The position numbers and the translations under genes are program-made. A stretch of DNA of 10,463 bases from Lachnospiraceae bacterium. GTDB taxonomy: Bacteria > Bacillota_A > Clostridia > Lachnospirales > Lachnospiraceae. Every line of letters starts with the position of its first letter. The first letter of the stretch is position 1. The DNA is taken from NCBI GenBank assembly GCA_017435025.1, contig JAFSFU010000028.1, positions 1 to 10,463 of the forward strand. Reading direction: 5' to 3'. This document shows, in pieces, positions 1-6,437 of the stretch. The notes under the pieces are model-generated. The model ran no database searches. It was not told where the DNA came from and was given only the letters and a program-made list of their open reading frames with translations.

Positions 1-356
1 CAGCTTACGATGAGGAAGAGATTGGTGAGGGCGATGTAAGAACTGTTCTTCATTTCCATCCGGCTCTTGCTCCGGTTAAGGTTGCTGTTCTTCCGCTTTC
101 CAAGAAGCTCAACGAGGGTGCTGAGAAGATCTACGCAGAGCTTTGCAAATACTACAACTGTGAATTCGATGACAGAGGAAACATCGGTAAGAGATACAGA
201 AGACAGGATGAGATCGGTACTCCGTTCTGCGTAACTTACGACTTCGAGTCTGAGACAGACGGCGCAGTTACAGTACGTGACAGAGACACAATGGAGCAGG
301 TTCGTATTCCGATCACAGAGCTCAAGAACTACTTTGAAGAGAAAATGGCATTCTAA
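1..356 (+). CDS. glyQS: Glycyl-tRNA synthetase, C-terminal part (5' truncated by window)
   Basis: Class II aminoacyl-tRNA synthetase that charges tRNA-Gly with glycine in the cytoplasm. Only the last 117 residues are present, read from base 3; single-chain (alpha2) enzymes of this family are roughly 450-470 residues, so about three quarters lies upstream. Visible are the end of the catalytic domain ([20 protein letters not shown]) and then the HGTP-type anticodon-binding domain, starting near [13 protein letters not shown] and continuing through a [17 protein letters not shown] stretch and the [15 protein letters not shown] strand. The protein ends in a short helix, [10 protein letters not shown]. 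The sequence fits the single-chain form rather than the separate GlyQ/GlyS subunits of the E. coli type. The stop codon is followed after about 20 bases by an intrinsic terminator, so the transcription unit ends here. Identification is firm from family-typical motifs; the symbol follows the usual name for the alpha2 form. Confidence 0.93.
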   Translation, partial: AYDEEEIGEGDVRTVLHFHPALAPVKVAVLPLSKKLNEGAEKIYAELCKYYNCEFDDRGNIGKRYRRQDEIGTPFCVTYDFESETDGAVTVRDRDTMEQVRIPITELKNYFEEKMAF

Positions 357-378
357 TTTTTAGATGTCCAATAAACAG

Positions 379-417
379 GGGGCTGCCATGGTGTAATTGA
401 AATGGCAGCTCCTTTTT
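379..417 (+). terminator. Rho-independent terminator after glycyl-tRNA synthetase gene
   Basis: Arms 379-389 and 402-412 (GGGCTGCCAT-type arm against ATGGCAGCTCC) pair over 11 bp with one G-U pair and a 12-nt loop. A run of five T follows at 413-417. The hairpin ends only 22 nt before the next start codon, which leaves no room for a promoter between them. Confidence 0.85.
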
Positions 418-439
418 ATCCAAAGAAAAGGAGAGAACG

Positions 440-1501
440 ATGATGAAGAAACTGATTGAAACACTTGTTGGTATTCCTTCTGCCTGCGGTCATGAACAGG
501 ATGTGATCCGTTATCTGCGCGATTACCTCTGTGATAAGGTTGACTCGTGGGAAATCGATGGTCTTGGCAATCTGATCGTGAAAAAGACAGGTGCACAGCC
601 GGGGCCGGTTCTCATGGTGTCTGCCCACAGTGATGAAGTAGGATTTATTGTAAAGAAGATTGAGGACAGCGGTCTGATCCGGTTTGAAAAACTGGGAGGA
701 AACGATGATCGTATCCTTCCGTGTGAACCGGTACTTGTTTGCACGGAATCTGGTCCGCTTTACGGTGTGATCGGCTTTATTTCCGCACATATGCGCAGAT
801 TCGACAACGCAGAAAAAGTTCGCCCGTATACAGAGCTTTACATTGACATCGGTGCAAAAGATAAGGCCGGTGCCGTTGCAATGGGAGTTCAGGTGGGTGA
901 CCCGATCGTTTGGGGCTCTCCGTATCGTGAGATTGGTCAGAACCGTGCTGTTGGACATGGTTTCGACGATAAAGTCGGATGTGCGATCCTTGCACGTCTG
1001 TTTGAAGAAGTGGATTTCAGCCAGGTAAAAGGAACCGTTTACGGTGTGTTCTCTGTACAGGAAGAGGTGGGGCTTCGCGGTGCACGTGCGGCATCCCACG
1101 GCATTCTTCCGGATGTAGCGTTGTCTGTGGATACGACAGCGGCAAGTGATACTCCGGAAGCGATGATGGATAAGACACTCTGCCTTGGCAAAGGTCCGGG
1201 AATCAAAGCGATGGACGGCAGCCTTCTTGCAAGCAAGTCCGTTCGCAAGTTCCTTCAGAAAGTGGCAGAAGAGAACAATATTCCGTATCAGGTGGAAATT
1301 CTGGTTGGCATTGGTACGGATGCCGGTGAAATGCAGCATGCAGGAAAAGGTGTTCCGACTTGCGGTATTTCCATTCCGTCCCGTTCCGCACATAGTGCCG
1401 TGGAACTGATCGACTTGGAAGATGCAGAGAATGCAAAAGAATTATTGAAAGCCTTTGTTCTTTCTATGAAAGATAAGGATGAATTCAAATTTGTAAAATA
1501 A
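440..1501 (+). CDS. M42 family metallo-aminopeptidase
   Basis: Predicted cytosolic di-metal aminopeptidase of family M42 (clan MH, the TET/FrvX/glutamyl-aminopeptidase group, once also labelled endoglucanase), which trims N-terminal residues from short peptides, usually as large oligomers. The 353 residues match the usual length. Expected metal and catalytic residues are visible: H63 and D65 in SAHSDEVGF, bridging D176 in HGFDDKVG, the E208-E209 pair in QEEVGLRGA, D231 in SVDTTAA, and H318 in SRSAHS. The last motif is usually RY-x-H, so S316 in place of Tyr is a small departure. AAAGGAG lies 6 nt before ATG 440 and 9 nt before a second in-frame ATG at 443; either could be used. It heads a tight cluster with maf, a HAD phosphatase and a lipoprotein. 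Substrate preference (acidic, leucine or other) cannot be read from sequence. Confidence 0.92.
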   Translation: MMKKLIETLVGIPSACGHEQDVIRYLRDYLCDKVDSWEIDGLGNLIVKKTGAQPGPVLMVSAHSDEVGFIVKKIEDSGLIRFEKLGGNDDRILPCEPVLVCTESGPLYGVIGFISAHMRRFDNAEKVRPYTELYIDIGAKDKAGAVAMGVQVGDPIVWGSPYREIGQNRAVGHGFDDKVGCAILARLFEEVDFSQVKGTVYGVFSVQEEVGLRGARAASHGILPDVALSVDTTAASDTPEAMMDKTLCLGKGPGIKAMDGSLLASKSVRKFLQKVAEENNIPYQVEILVGIGTDAGEMQHAGKGVPTCGISIPSRSAHSAVELIDLEDAENAKELLKAFVLSMKDKDEFKFVK

Positions 1502-1504
1502 TTG

Positions 1505-1510
1505 AGGAGA
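1505..1510 (+). promoter_or_regulatory. Ribosome binding site that fixes the maf start
   Basis: AGGAGA lies 3 nt before ATG 1514 (the AGGAG core is 4 nt away) and just after the M42 stop codon at 1499-1501. An in-frame TTG at 1502 lies before this site, so it cannot be served by it; 1514 is therefore preferred, though the spacing is short. Confidence 0.7.
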
Positions 1511-1513
1511 ACT

Positions 1514-2107
1514 ATGGAATTGAAGAAATTTCATAAGATCGTTCTGGCTTCCGCGTCACCGCGGAGGCTGGAACTGCTCCGGCAGATTGGGATTGAGCCG
1601 GAAGTAAAAGTAAGTCATGTGGAAGAGAAAGTGACATCCTGTGTACCTGGGGATGTGGTTATGGAACTGGCATCCCAAAAGGCGATGGATGTGGCAAAAG
1701 GCGAGAAATCCGGAACGCTGGTCATCGGCTCTGATACGGTGGTTGCTGTGGATGGCCGGATACTCGGAAAACCGAAGGATCATGAGGAGGCCATGGAGAT
1801 GATCGAACGCATTCAGGGGCGTGCGCACCAGGTTTACACCGGTGTGTGCATGGTTCTTTGCGGAATGTCCGACGCAGAGCGGCGCGTGGTAACTTTTTTC
1901 GATGAGACAGATGTGGAAGTATATCCGATGAGCAGAGAAGAGATCATTACTTATGCGATGTCGGAAGAGCCAATGGACAAAGCCGGCGCATATGCAGTTC
2001 AAGGATTGTTTGGACGCTATATCAAAGGACTGAAAGGTTCCTACGCAAATGTCATGGGACTTCCGATCAGTATGCTGTACCAGGAGATGAAAAAACTTTA
2101 TGATTAA
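1514..2107 (+). CDS. maf: Maf-family nucleoside triphosphate pyrophosphatase
   Basis: House-cleaning enzyme that hydrolyses non-canonical or excess nucleoside triphosphates (dTTP/UTP type in the YhdE-like branch) to monophosphate and pyrophosphate; formerly called a septum-formation inhibitor. The 197-residue length is typical. Family signatures appear in order: the substrate loop SASPRRLELL (13-22), GSDTVVAVDGRILGKP (72-87) with the likely catalytic D74 and K86, the VYTGV strand (108-112), and DKAGAYAVQG (155-164) with K156 and Q163, followed by YANVMGLP. The AVQG signature fits the dTTP/UTP branch rather than the m7GTP (YceF) branch; this subfamily call is an inference. The gene starts 13 nt after the M42 stop and overlaps the next gene by 8 nt, so the three are probably co-transcribed, with the phosphatase translationally coupled. 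Confidence 0.93.
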   Translation: MELKKFHKIVLASASPRRLELLRQIGIEPEVKVSHVEEKVTSCVPGDVVMELASQKAMDVAKGEKSGTLVIGSDTVVAVDGRILGKPKDHEEAMEMIERIQGRAHQVYTGVCMVLCGMSDAERRVVTFFDETDVEVYPMSREEIITYAMSEEPMDKAGAYAVQGLFGRYIKGLKGSYANVMGLPISMLYQEMKKLYD

Positions 2108-2885
2108 ATTGATCGTGTCCGATGTGGATGGAACGTTGGCAGAAGACGGAGGTTCCATCAATCCGGAGCTTTTTCACGTAATCTTAAAATTAAAAGAGCA
2201 GGGGATTTATTTTGTGGCAGCCAGCGGCAGACACCAGGTTAGCCTGGAACATGCATTTGAGCCGATCAAGGACCGTATCTTCTTCATTTCAGCCAATGGA
2301 TGTTATGTTGGAACCAGCAAAAGAGAGTTGTTTTTAACAGAGTATAAAAAAGAGCTGGCCAGCGATATGATCTGTGATATGCGTGCCGCAGGCATGGACC
2401 TGATGGTGGATGGTGTGGATTGTGTATACACCGATTCAAAGAACGAAGCATTTGTGGATTGGCTGGAAAACGGTTATCATTTTAAAGTAGAGCGAGTAGA
2501 TGATCTGCTGAGACTGGATGCACCGATACTAAAAGTATCCGGCTGCATTATGAGTGGAATTGCCGAAGAGAAGGCTTTATTTATTCAGAAGAAATATGAA
2601 AACGAGCTGAAAGTAACTTTGGCCGGTATACAGTGGCTGGATACGATGGATCCGGCCGTGAATAAGGGAAATGCACTGAAGCTGCTGCAGGAGAGTCTGG
2701 AAATACTTCCGGAAGAGACCATGGCTTTTGGGGATCAGCTCAATGATATTGAAATGTTGAAACGTGCTTATTATAGTTTTGCGGTAGCCAATGCCAGACC
2801 GGAGGCGAAAGAAGCTTCCAGATTTCTGGCAGATTCCAATGTGAACCAGGGACCGCTAAAGATTATGAAGCTGTTTTTAAAATAG
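2100..2885 (+). CDS. Cof-type HAD-IIB family phosphatase
   Basis: Haloacid-dehalogenase-superfamily hydrolase of the Cof/YidA (IIB cap) type; members dephosphorylate sugar phosphates, flavin or pyridoxal phosphates, and the substrate cannot be inferred here. All four core motifs are visible: motif I DVDGTL with nucleophile D8 and acid/base D10, motif II S42 in AASGRH, motif III K189 in NKGNALKLL, and motif IV GDQLNDIEML with D212 and D216. Residues between about 80 and 180 form the cap inserted between motifs II and III, as expected for type IIB. The length of 261 residues is normal. The start ATG lies inside the end of maf (ATGATTAA overlap), which implies translational coupling; no independent ribosome binding site is needed. 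No sign of decay. Confidence 0.92.
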   Translation: MIKLIVSDVDGTLAEDGGSINPELFHVILKLKEQGIYFVAASGRHQVSLEHAFEPIKDRIFFISANGCYVGTSKRELFLTEYKKELASDMICDMRAAGMDLMVDGVDCVYTDSKNEAFVDWLENGYHFKVERVDDLLRLDAPILKVSGCIMSGIAEEKALFIQKKYENELKVTLAGIQWLDTMDPAVNKGNALKLLQESLEILPEETMAFGDQLNDIEMLKRAYYSFAVANARPEAKEASRFLADSNVNQGPLKIMKLFLK

Positions 2886-2918
2886 GAAGTCCGAAACGGA
2901 TATATTTGTGGAGTTAAA

Positions 2919-3899
2919 ATGAAAACTTGGAATCGTATATGCAAAATAGGAGTGGCCGCATATTTGGCAGTGACTCTTTTTTCTGGTTGTGGAATTTCGG
3001 AAGTGTTGTCAGCCGGAAACCATGGAGAGCAGGAATATGGAAGGGCCGAGACCATGATGGTTCTTTCAACAGAAAAGGTGCGGTATGAAAATTTATACAC
3101 AAAACAGATTTGGACTGCTGCAGTAGATAACCGGGGCACAGAGTTCGAGGAAATTCTTCTTTCACAAGTTCATGATTTCCTTCGTGAGTTGAAGTTTATG
3201 ACGAATATGGCGGAAGAAGCTGAAATTTCATTGACGAGCAGGGAGAAAGAGCTGGTAAAAGAAGCAGCGGCCAGATATTATGAGGAGCTTGGGGAAGACA
3301 ATGCCGCTGCCTTTGCGTTAGATAAGCAAAAAGCAGAAGAGTTCTATCGGGATTACTGGAAGGCAGAAAAACTTGTAGAGAACCTGACTGGGGGCATGAA
3401 TCTGGAAGTCAGTGACAGTGAAGCTAAGGTCATTGAGGTGGCGCAGATTGAATTGTCTGACCGTTCAAAAGCGGAAGAAGTTTTAACTCTGGTGCAAAAG
3501 GAAAATGCCGATTTTTATTCGATTGCCAATGAGTATTCTGAACATGAAAATATAAAAATACAGATTCATCGTGGTATGATGGGAGATGCCTACGAGACCG
3601 CAGCTTACAGTCTGACAAATGGTGAAATAAGTGGAATCGTGGAGGAATCCGGTAAATACTATATTTTGATGTGCCTCAATGACTATGACGTGGAGGCTAC
3701 GAAAGTCCGTAAAGAGGAAATGGTACGCGATAAGAAAAATGAAGCATTTCACAGCAGCTATCAGATTTACAAAGCAGATAAAATACTAACAGAAGATGAA
3801 ACGCTGTGGGGAAGTATATCGATAGAACAGGTTCCTGATACAGAAGCAGATTTTTTTGAGATTTTTGAAGAAGTGTGTCTGGAGCAGGGACGGGAATAG
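2919..3899 (+). CDS. PrsA/PpiC-like peptidyl-prolyl isomerase lipoprotein
   Basis: Predicted membrane-anchored extracytoplasmic foldase of the PrsA/SurA type, which helps secreted proteins fold outside the membrane. A basic start (MKTWNRICK) and a hydrophobic stretch lead to a lipobox ending at C24 (LFSGC; Phe at -3 is less usual than Leu). Residues about 50-160 are helical and charged, like SurA/PrsA N-domains; 171-255 resemble a parvulin domain (VAQIELSDRSKAEEVL, then RGMMGDAYETAAYSL, NGEISGIVE and KYYILMCLND); a helical tail follows. Typical parvulin histidines are not in place: the first His of A-S-H-I-L is Q176 here and the one in G-Y-H-I-I is Y248, so catalysis may be weak or lost. GTGGAG lies 5 nt before ATG 2919. 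The 33-nt gap after the HAD gene shows no convincing promoter or terminator, so it probably ends the four-gene unit. Start and lipobox are clear; the enzymatic role is uncertain. Confidence 0.8.
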   Translation: MKTWNRICKIGVAAYLAVTLFSGCGISEVLSAGNHGEQEYGRAETMMVLSTEKVRYENLYTKQIWTAAVDNRGTEFEEILLSQVHDFLRELKFMTNMAEEAEISLTSREKELVKEAAARYYEELGEDNAAAFALDKQKAEEFYRDYWKAEKLVENLTGGMNLEVSDSEAKVIEVAQIELSDRSKAEEVLTLVQKENADFYSIANEYSEHENIKIQIHRGMMGDAYETAAYSLTNGEISGIVEESGKYYILMCLNDYDVEATKVRKEEMVRDKKNEAFHSSYQIYKADKILTEDETLWGSISIEQVPDTEADFFEIFEEVCLEQGRE

Positions 3900-3914
3900 A
3901 CTATACTGTGCATA

Positions 3915-3948
3915 AACGGGGAGTGTTCCGATTGGATCACTCCCCGTT
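3915..3948. terminator. Hairpin between convergent genes, probable bidirectional terminator
   Basis: Perfect 11-bp inverted repeat, AACGGGGAGTG (3915-3925) and CACTCCCCGTT (3938-3948), with a 12-nt loop that can itself pair TCC with GGA. It lies in the 58-nt gap between the stop codons of the lipoprotein gene and the minus-strand M18 gene. The T-run is weak on either side, so termination efficiency is uncertain, but stem strength and position support a shared terminator. Confidence 0.7.
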
Positions 3949-3957
3949 GTGTTACGG

Positions 3958-5247
3958 CTATTTTAATGTGAAAGTTCCGTTCACTTCTTTGAAGGTCATG
4001 CTGTAAAGCTGAGTCATTGCCTTAACAAGGTATTCGGTATCTTTGGAACCGCCGGTCTCGATGCTGGAATGCATTGCAAGCTGCGGAAGACCAATATCAA
4101 CGGTATTGAGAGATACATGAGCAATCGAGATGTTGCCCAGTGTACCACCGCCAGCCAGGTCGGAGCGGTTAAAGAAATACTGGAGCGGAACGCCAGCTTT
4201 CTTACATACAGCGGCAAACACTGCCTGGCTTGCGCCGTCAGTTGCGTAACGAGTACCATGTTTGATTACGATACCGCCGTTCATCTTCGGACGGTGTGTA
4301 GCATCTGCATATTCCGGATGGTTCGGATGCACTGCGTGGGCATTGTCAGCAGATACCATAAAGCTGTTAGCAGCTGCGCTTGCCTTTTCTACGCCGAATG
4401 CTCCGCAGATTTTCTCAACTGCTTCCTCTAAGAAAGTACCGTCAGCACCCTGTTTTGTGCTGCTGCCAACTTCTTCGTTGTCGAAGAGAACGAACATCGG
4501 AACACTTTCGCTGTCTGTAGCATTCATAAAGCCTTTGTAGCAGCCGAATGCGCACTGCAGGTCATCGAGAGCAGCAGAGGAGATAAATTCATCGTTGGAA
4601 CCCCACTGGAAACCTTTCTGTCTGATGCAAAGGAACAGATCGTGTCCGAGAATCGCCTCTTCTTTTACACCAGCTGCCTCGGCAACGGATTTCATAAAGT
4701 TACCCTTGGACTCGCTTAAACCAAATAACGGGATGGAATCACACTTCGGGTCATATTTGAAGCCGTCGTTTACTTCACGGTTCATATGGATTGCCACGTT
4801 CGGGATCATAAGAAGATCTTTGTCTACGTAAACCAGTTTTGTCTCAATTCCGTTTTCTGTTTCAACAAGAAGACGTCCGGATACGGTTAACGGGCGATCC
4901 ATCCACGGAGTGATCAGACATCCGCCGTATTTTTCTGTGTTGATGCGAACATAGCCATCAGAATTGGTCATTTCAGCATTTACTTTTACATGGAAAGACG
5001 GAGAATCACTGTGGCTTGCGGACATCATAAAACCTTTAAAAGAAGCGGTCGGAATACGGAATGCGATCAGCGCAGAGCCATTTCTTGTCACATAGTACTT
5101 GCCGCCTTCCTCCAGATTCCACTCATAGCTCTCGGAAAGACGTTTATAACCTGCTTCTTCAAGCATTTTACCAAGGTTTGCAACTGCGTGGAATCGGCTT
5201 GGACTCTCGTCTAAAAATTTCAATAATTCGTTGTTTAAATTATTCAT
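3958..5247 (-). CDS. apeB: M18 family aminopeptidase (aspartyl aminopeptidase type)
   Basis: Predicted cytosolic di-zinc aminopeptidase of family M18, which removes N-terminal residues, classically Asp or Glu, and forms large tetrahedral oligomers. The 429 residues fit the bacterial family. Expected metal and catalytic residues: H79 and D81 in SASHSDSPSF, bridging D228 in ALDDLQ, E258-E259 in FDNEEVGSS, D301 in SADNAHAVHPNHPEY, and H393 in LAMHSSIETGG. The frame stays open 18 codons further upstream, but GGAGGAG sits 5 nt before the ATG at 5247 and family similarity begins at MNNLNNELLKFLDESP, so that start is used. It lies 67 nt downstream of the deacylase gene on the same strand; it could be read through from there or from a weak promoter in the gap. 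It is related in fold (clan MH) to the M42 enzyme at 440-1501. The symbol is the common one for bacterial M18 proteins; substrate is inferred only. Confidence 0.92.
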   Translation of the reverse strand: MNNLNNELLKFLDESPSRFHAVANLGKMLEEAGYKRLSESYEWNLEEGGKYYVTRNGSALIAFRIPTASFKGFMMSASHSDSPSFHVKVNAEMTNSDGYVRINTEKYGGCLITPWMDRPLTVSGRLLVETENGIETKLVYVDKDLLMIPNVAIHMNREVNDGFKYDPKCDSIPLFGLSESKGNFMKSVAEAAGVKEEAILGHDLFLCIRQKGFQWGSNDEFISSAALDDLQCAFGCYKGFMNATDSESVPMFVLFDNEEVGSSTKQGADGTFLEEAVEKICGAFGVEKASAAANSFMVSADNAHAVHPNHPEYADATHRPKMNGGIVIKHGTRYATDGASQAVFAAVCKKAGVPLQYFFNRSDLAGGGTLGNISIAHVSLNTVDIGLPQLAMHSSIETGGSKDTEYLVKAMTQLYSMTFKEVNGTFTLK

Positions 5248-5252
5248 ATTTA

Positions 5253-5259
5253 CTCCTCC
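5253..5259 (-). promoter_or_regulatory. Ribosome binding site that fixes the M18 start
   Basis: GGAGGAG on the minus strand, 5 nt before ATG at 5247. It rules out the longer open frame that begins at 5301, because that start lies upstream of this site and has none of its own. Confidence 0.85.
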
Positions 5260-5280
5260 ATAAATAACACCTATATGGCT

Positions 5281-5309
5281 AGTGTGCCAGAATTCTTGCA
5301 TTTCGTCAA
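5281..5309 (-). promoter_or_regulatory. Possible weak promoter for the M18 gene
   Basis: On the minus strand TTGACG (5309-5304) is a good -35, but at a 17-nt spacing the -10 would be CACACT (5286-5281), which matches only three of six consensus positions. The -35 sits inside an inverted repeat. Low confidence; read-through from the upstream deacylase gene is an equally good explanation. Confidence 0.25.
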
Positions 5310-5316
5310 GAATTTT
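5289..5316. repeat. Inverted repeat between deacylase and M18 genes
   Basis: AATTCTTG (5291-5298) and CAAGAATT (5307-5314) form a perfect 8-bp inverted repeat with an 8-nt spacer, extendable by two weaker pairs. It overlaps the TTGACG of the possible M18 promoter and abuts the stop codon of the deacylase gene. No T-run follows on the minus strand, so it is not a typical terminator. It could be an operator or chance AT-rich symmetry. Confidence 0.35.
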
Positions 5317-5782
5317 AACGTTCTTTACAGATATCGATCCATTCTTTAAAGGAAGAAAAGTGTTCCAGTTCCGGAATGGTCAGGCGAACAGCGCTGTTGC
5401 CGCTTCCGGCTGCCGGGTATACGATATCAAAACGCTTTAAGGATGCGTCCAGATAGACATCAATCCCGTCTTTGATCACAAACGGGCAGACACCGCCCGG
5501 TGCATGTCCGACCAGTTCTTCCACCAGATCTCCCGGAATCATTTTTGCTTTTGCATGGAACAATTCTTTGTATTTTTTGTTGTCGATTTTCACATCACCT
5601 GCTGTCAGAATCAGGATCGGACGATCCTCGACCAGGAAGGACAGGGTTTTTGCAATACGAGCCGGTTCACATCCAACTGCTTCCGCAGCCAGTTCCACGG
5701 TGGCACTGGAATGCTCGAGCCAAAGAACTTTATCTCCGGCGCCCTGCTCTTCGAAAAACTGTTTTACTTTATCGAAAGACAT
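5315..5782 (-). CDS. YbaK/ProX-type aminoacyl-tRNA deacylase
   Basis: Free-standing trans-editing domain of the YbaK/EbsC/ProX family, which hydrolyses mischarged tRNAs (Cys- or Ala-tRNA-Pro type) in the cytosol and so protects translation accuracy. The 155-residue length is typical of single-domain members. Visible signatures: ARIAKTLSFLV (41-51), with K45 aligning to the conserved lysine of YbaK; GHAPGGVCPF (92-101), the substrate-pocket glycine loop; and GSGNSAVRLTIPEL (126-139). The ATG at 5782 is preferred because GAGG lies 9 nt before it; an in-frame ATG five codons earlier (5797) has no ribosome binding site. A near-consensus promoter at 5859-5831 gives a leader of about 40 nt. Whether it edits Cys-, Ala- or another aminoacyl-tRNA cannot be decided by eye. 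Confidence 0.88.
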   Translation of the reverse strand: MSFDKVKQFFEEQGAGDKVLWLEHSSATVELAAEAVGCEPARIAKTLSFLVEDRPILILTAGDVKIDNKKYKELFHAKAKMIPGDLVEELVGHAPGGVCPFVIKDGIDVYLDASLKRFDIVYPAAGSGNSAVRLTIPELEHFSSFKEWIDICKER

Positions 5783-5791
5783 ATTCAAGAA

Positions 5792-5795
5792 CCTC
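5792..5795 (-). promoter_or_regulatory. Ribosome binding site that favours the downstream deacylase start
   Basis: GAGG on the minus strand, 9 nt before ATG at 5782. It overlaps the alternative ATG at 5797, which has only an A-rich tract and no purine-rich GG site in front of it. The choice is probable, not certain. Confidence 0.55.
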
Positions 5796-5830
5796 ATTTT
5801 TTAAGATTCGGAGAAATCCCCCGTAAGAAC

Positions 5831-5859
5831 AGTATAAACTTCAAAAGAAGAAGAGTCAA
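5831..5859 (-). promoter_or_regulatory. Sigma-A promoter of the deacylase gene
   Basis: On the minus strand TTGACT (5859-5854) and TATACT (5836-5831) are separated by exactly 17 nt, a near-consensus housekeeping promoter. Transcription should begin near 5824. Its -35 is 9 nt from the -35 of the divergent promoter at 5869. Confidence 0.8.
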
Positions 5860-5868
5860 CAAATCCAA

Positions 5869-5897
5869 TTGCGAAATATGTGACTACGCGTTACAAT
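5869..5897 (+). promoter_or_regulatory. Sigma-A promoter of the DUF5721-like gene
   Basis: TTGCGA (5869-5874) and TACAAT (5892-5897) with a 17-nt spacer. The predicted start near 5904 gives a short leader containing AAAGGAG. It is back to back with the minus-strand promoter of the deacylase gene. Confidence 0.7.
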
Positions 5898-5923
5898 ATA
5901 GATGGAGAGCGAAAGGAGATAAC

Positions 5924-6421
5924 ATGATTGCGTTAAAAATTGAGGAACAAAAGATATTTACATCCGGCCTGTTTATTGGAGAAATCTTTGATGGTTTTCT
6001 GGTACGTGAAGCAGGGGTTGTAACGTTCAACAGCTTTACGATTGATGGACGTGTGCGGCACGGATATTATTCTGATGAGGAACTGGAGGAGAATCAGATT
6101 GAGGAGTTTTCTTCCTGGAAGGTTTTGAAACCGTTCTGTTTTTCTCTGATCAAGGGAAAGCGTTTGCCGGAAAGTTTTCGAATCGTGTTTATGCTCTCAC
6201 CGGATGCAAAAGAGCGGTTTGTGGAAAAACATGTACCGGGGCTGCTGTCGGATCAGGTTGGCGGTCTGTATTTGAATGTACATTATGAAAATAACGAGAT
6301 GACGGTGATCACAGGAACCTCCATGAATATGTTTACGCTTGATAAGACCCTCGAAAACGAGTGGGATGAGAGTGTGAGAGTATTCTTCCAGAGACATGGA
6401 ATCGCAGTCAGTTCTTTATAA
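5924..6421 (+). CDS. Uncharacterised protein, resembles DUF5721 family
   Basis: A 165-residue soluble protein with no signal peptide, membrane segment or catalytic motif that I recognise. The opening MIALKIEEQKIFTSGLF, followed by FDGFLVREAGVVTFNSFTI and then DGRV, resembles what I remember of DUF5721 (Lachnospiraceae and relatives, function unknown); that assignment is from memory. The middle is rich in Phe, Lys and Glu (EEFSSWKVLKPFCFSLIKGK), followed by RIVFMLSPD and a C-terminal part with NVHYENNEMTVITGTSMNMF. It looks like one alpha/beta domain. AAAGGAG lies 5 nt before ATG 5924, under its own promoter. The frame is open far upstream, but that part runs through the divergent promoter and the antisense of the deacylase gene, so it is not coding. 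The gene ends 17 nt before a hairpin that doubles as the CIRCE operator of htpG. Confidence 0.8.
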   Translation: MIALKIEEQKIFTSGLFIGEIFDGFLVREAGVVTFNSFTIDGRVRHGYYSDEELEENQIEEFSSWKVLKPFCFSLIKGKRLPESFRIVFMLSPDAKERFVEKHVPGLLSDQVGGLYLNVHYENNEMTVITGTSMNMFTLDKTLENEWDESVRVFFQRHGIAVSSL

Positions 6422-6437
6422 ATTTTATAAAAATTTT

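Noticed and set aside
416..1393. Long open frame (325 codons) on the minus strand opposite the M42 gene
   Set aside because: It is fully antisense to a gene with intact family motifs; the translation is Cys/His/Asn/Arg-rich with no domain or ribosome site, as expected from the codon bias of the real gene.
1556..2161. Minus-strand 201-codon open frame opposite maf
   Set aside because: Antisense shadow: no recognisable motif, and it crosses the maf/HAD overlap. The plus-strand genes have clear catalytic signatures.
5248..5301. N-terminal extension of the M18 protein (18 codons)
   Set aside because: GGAGGAG lies within the extension, ideally placed for ATG 5247, and the extra residues have no family similarity.
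5504..5923. Upstream extension of the DUF5721-like frame to 305 codons
   Set aside because: The extra part runs antisense through the deacylase gene and over both promoters; AAAGGAG before ATG 5924 marks the real start.
6417..6431. TATAAA boxes just before CIRCE as an alternative htpG promoter
   Set aside because: They would give the usual downstream CIRCE position, but no acceptable -35 occurs 16-18 nt upstream of either box. The TTGACT-17-TACAAT promoter is far better. Not fully excluded without start-site data.
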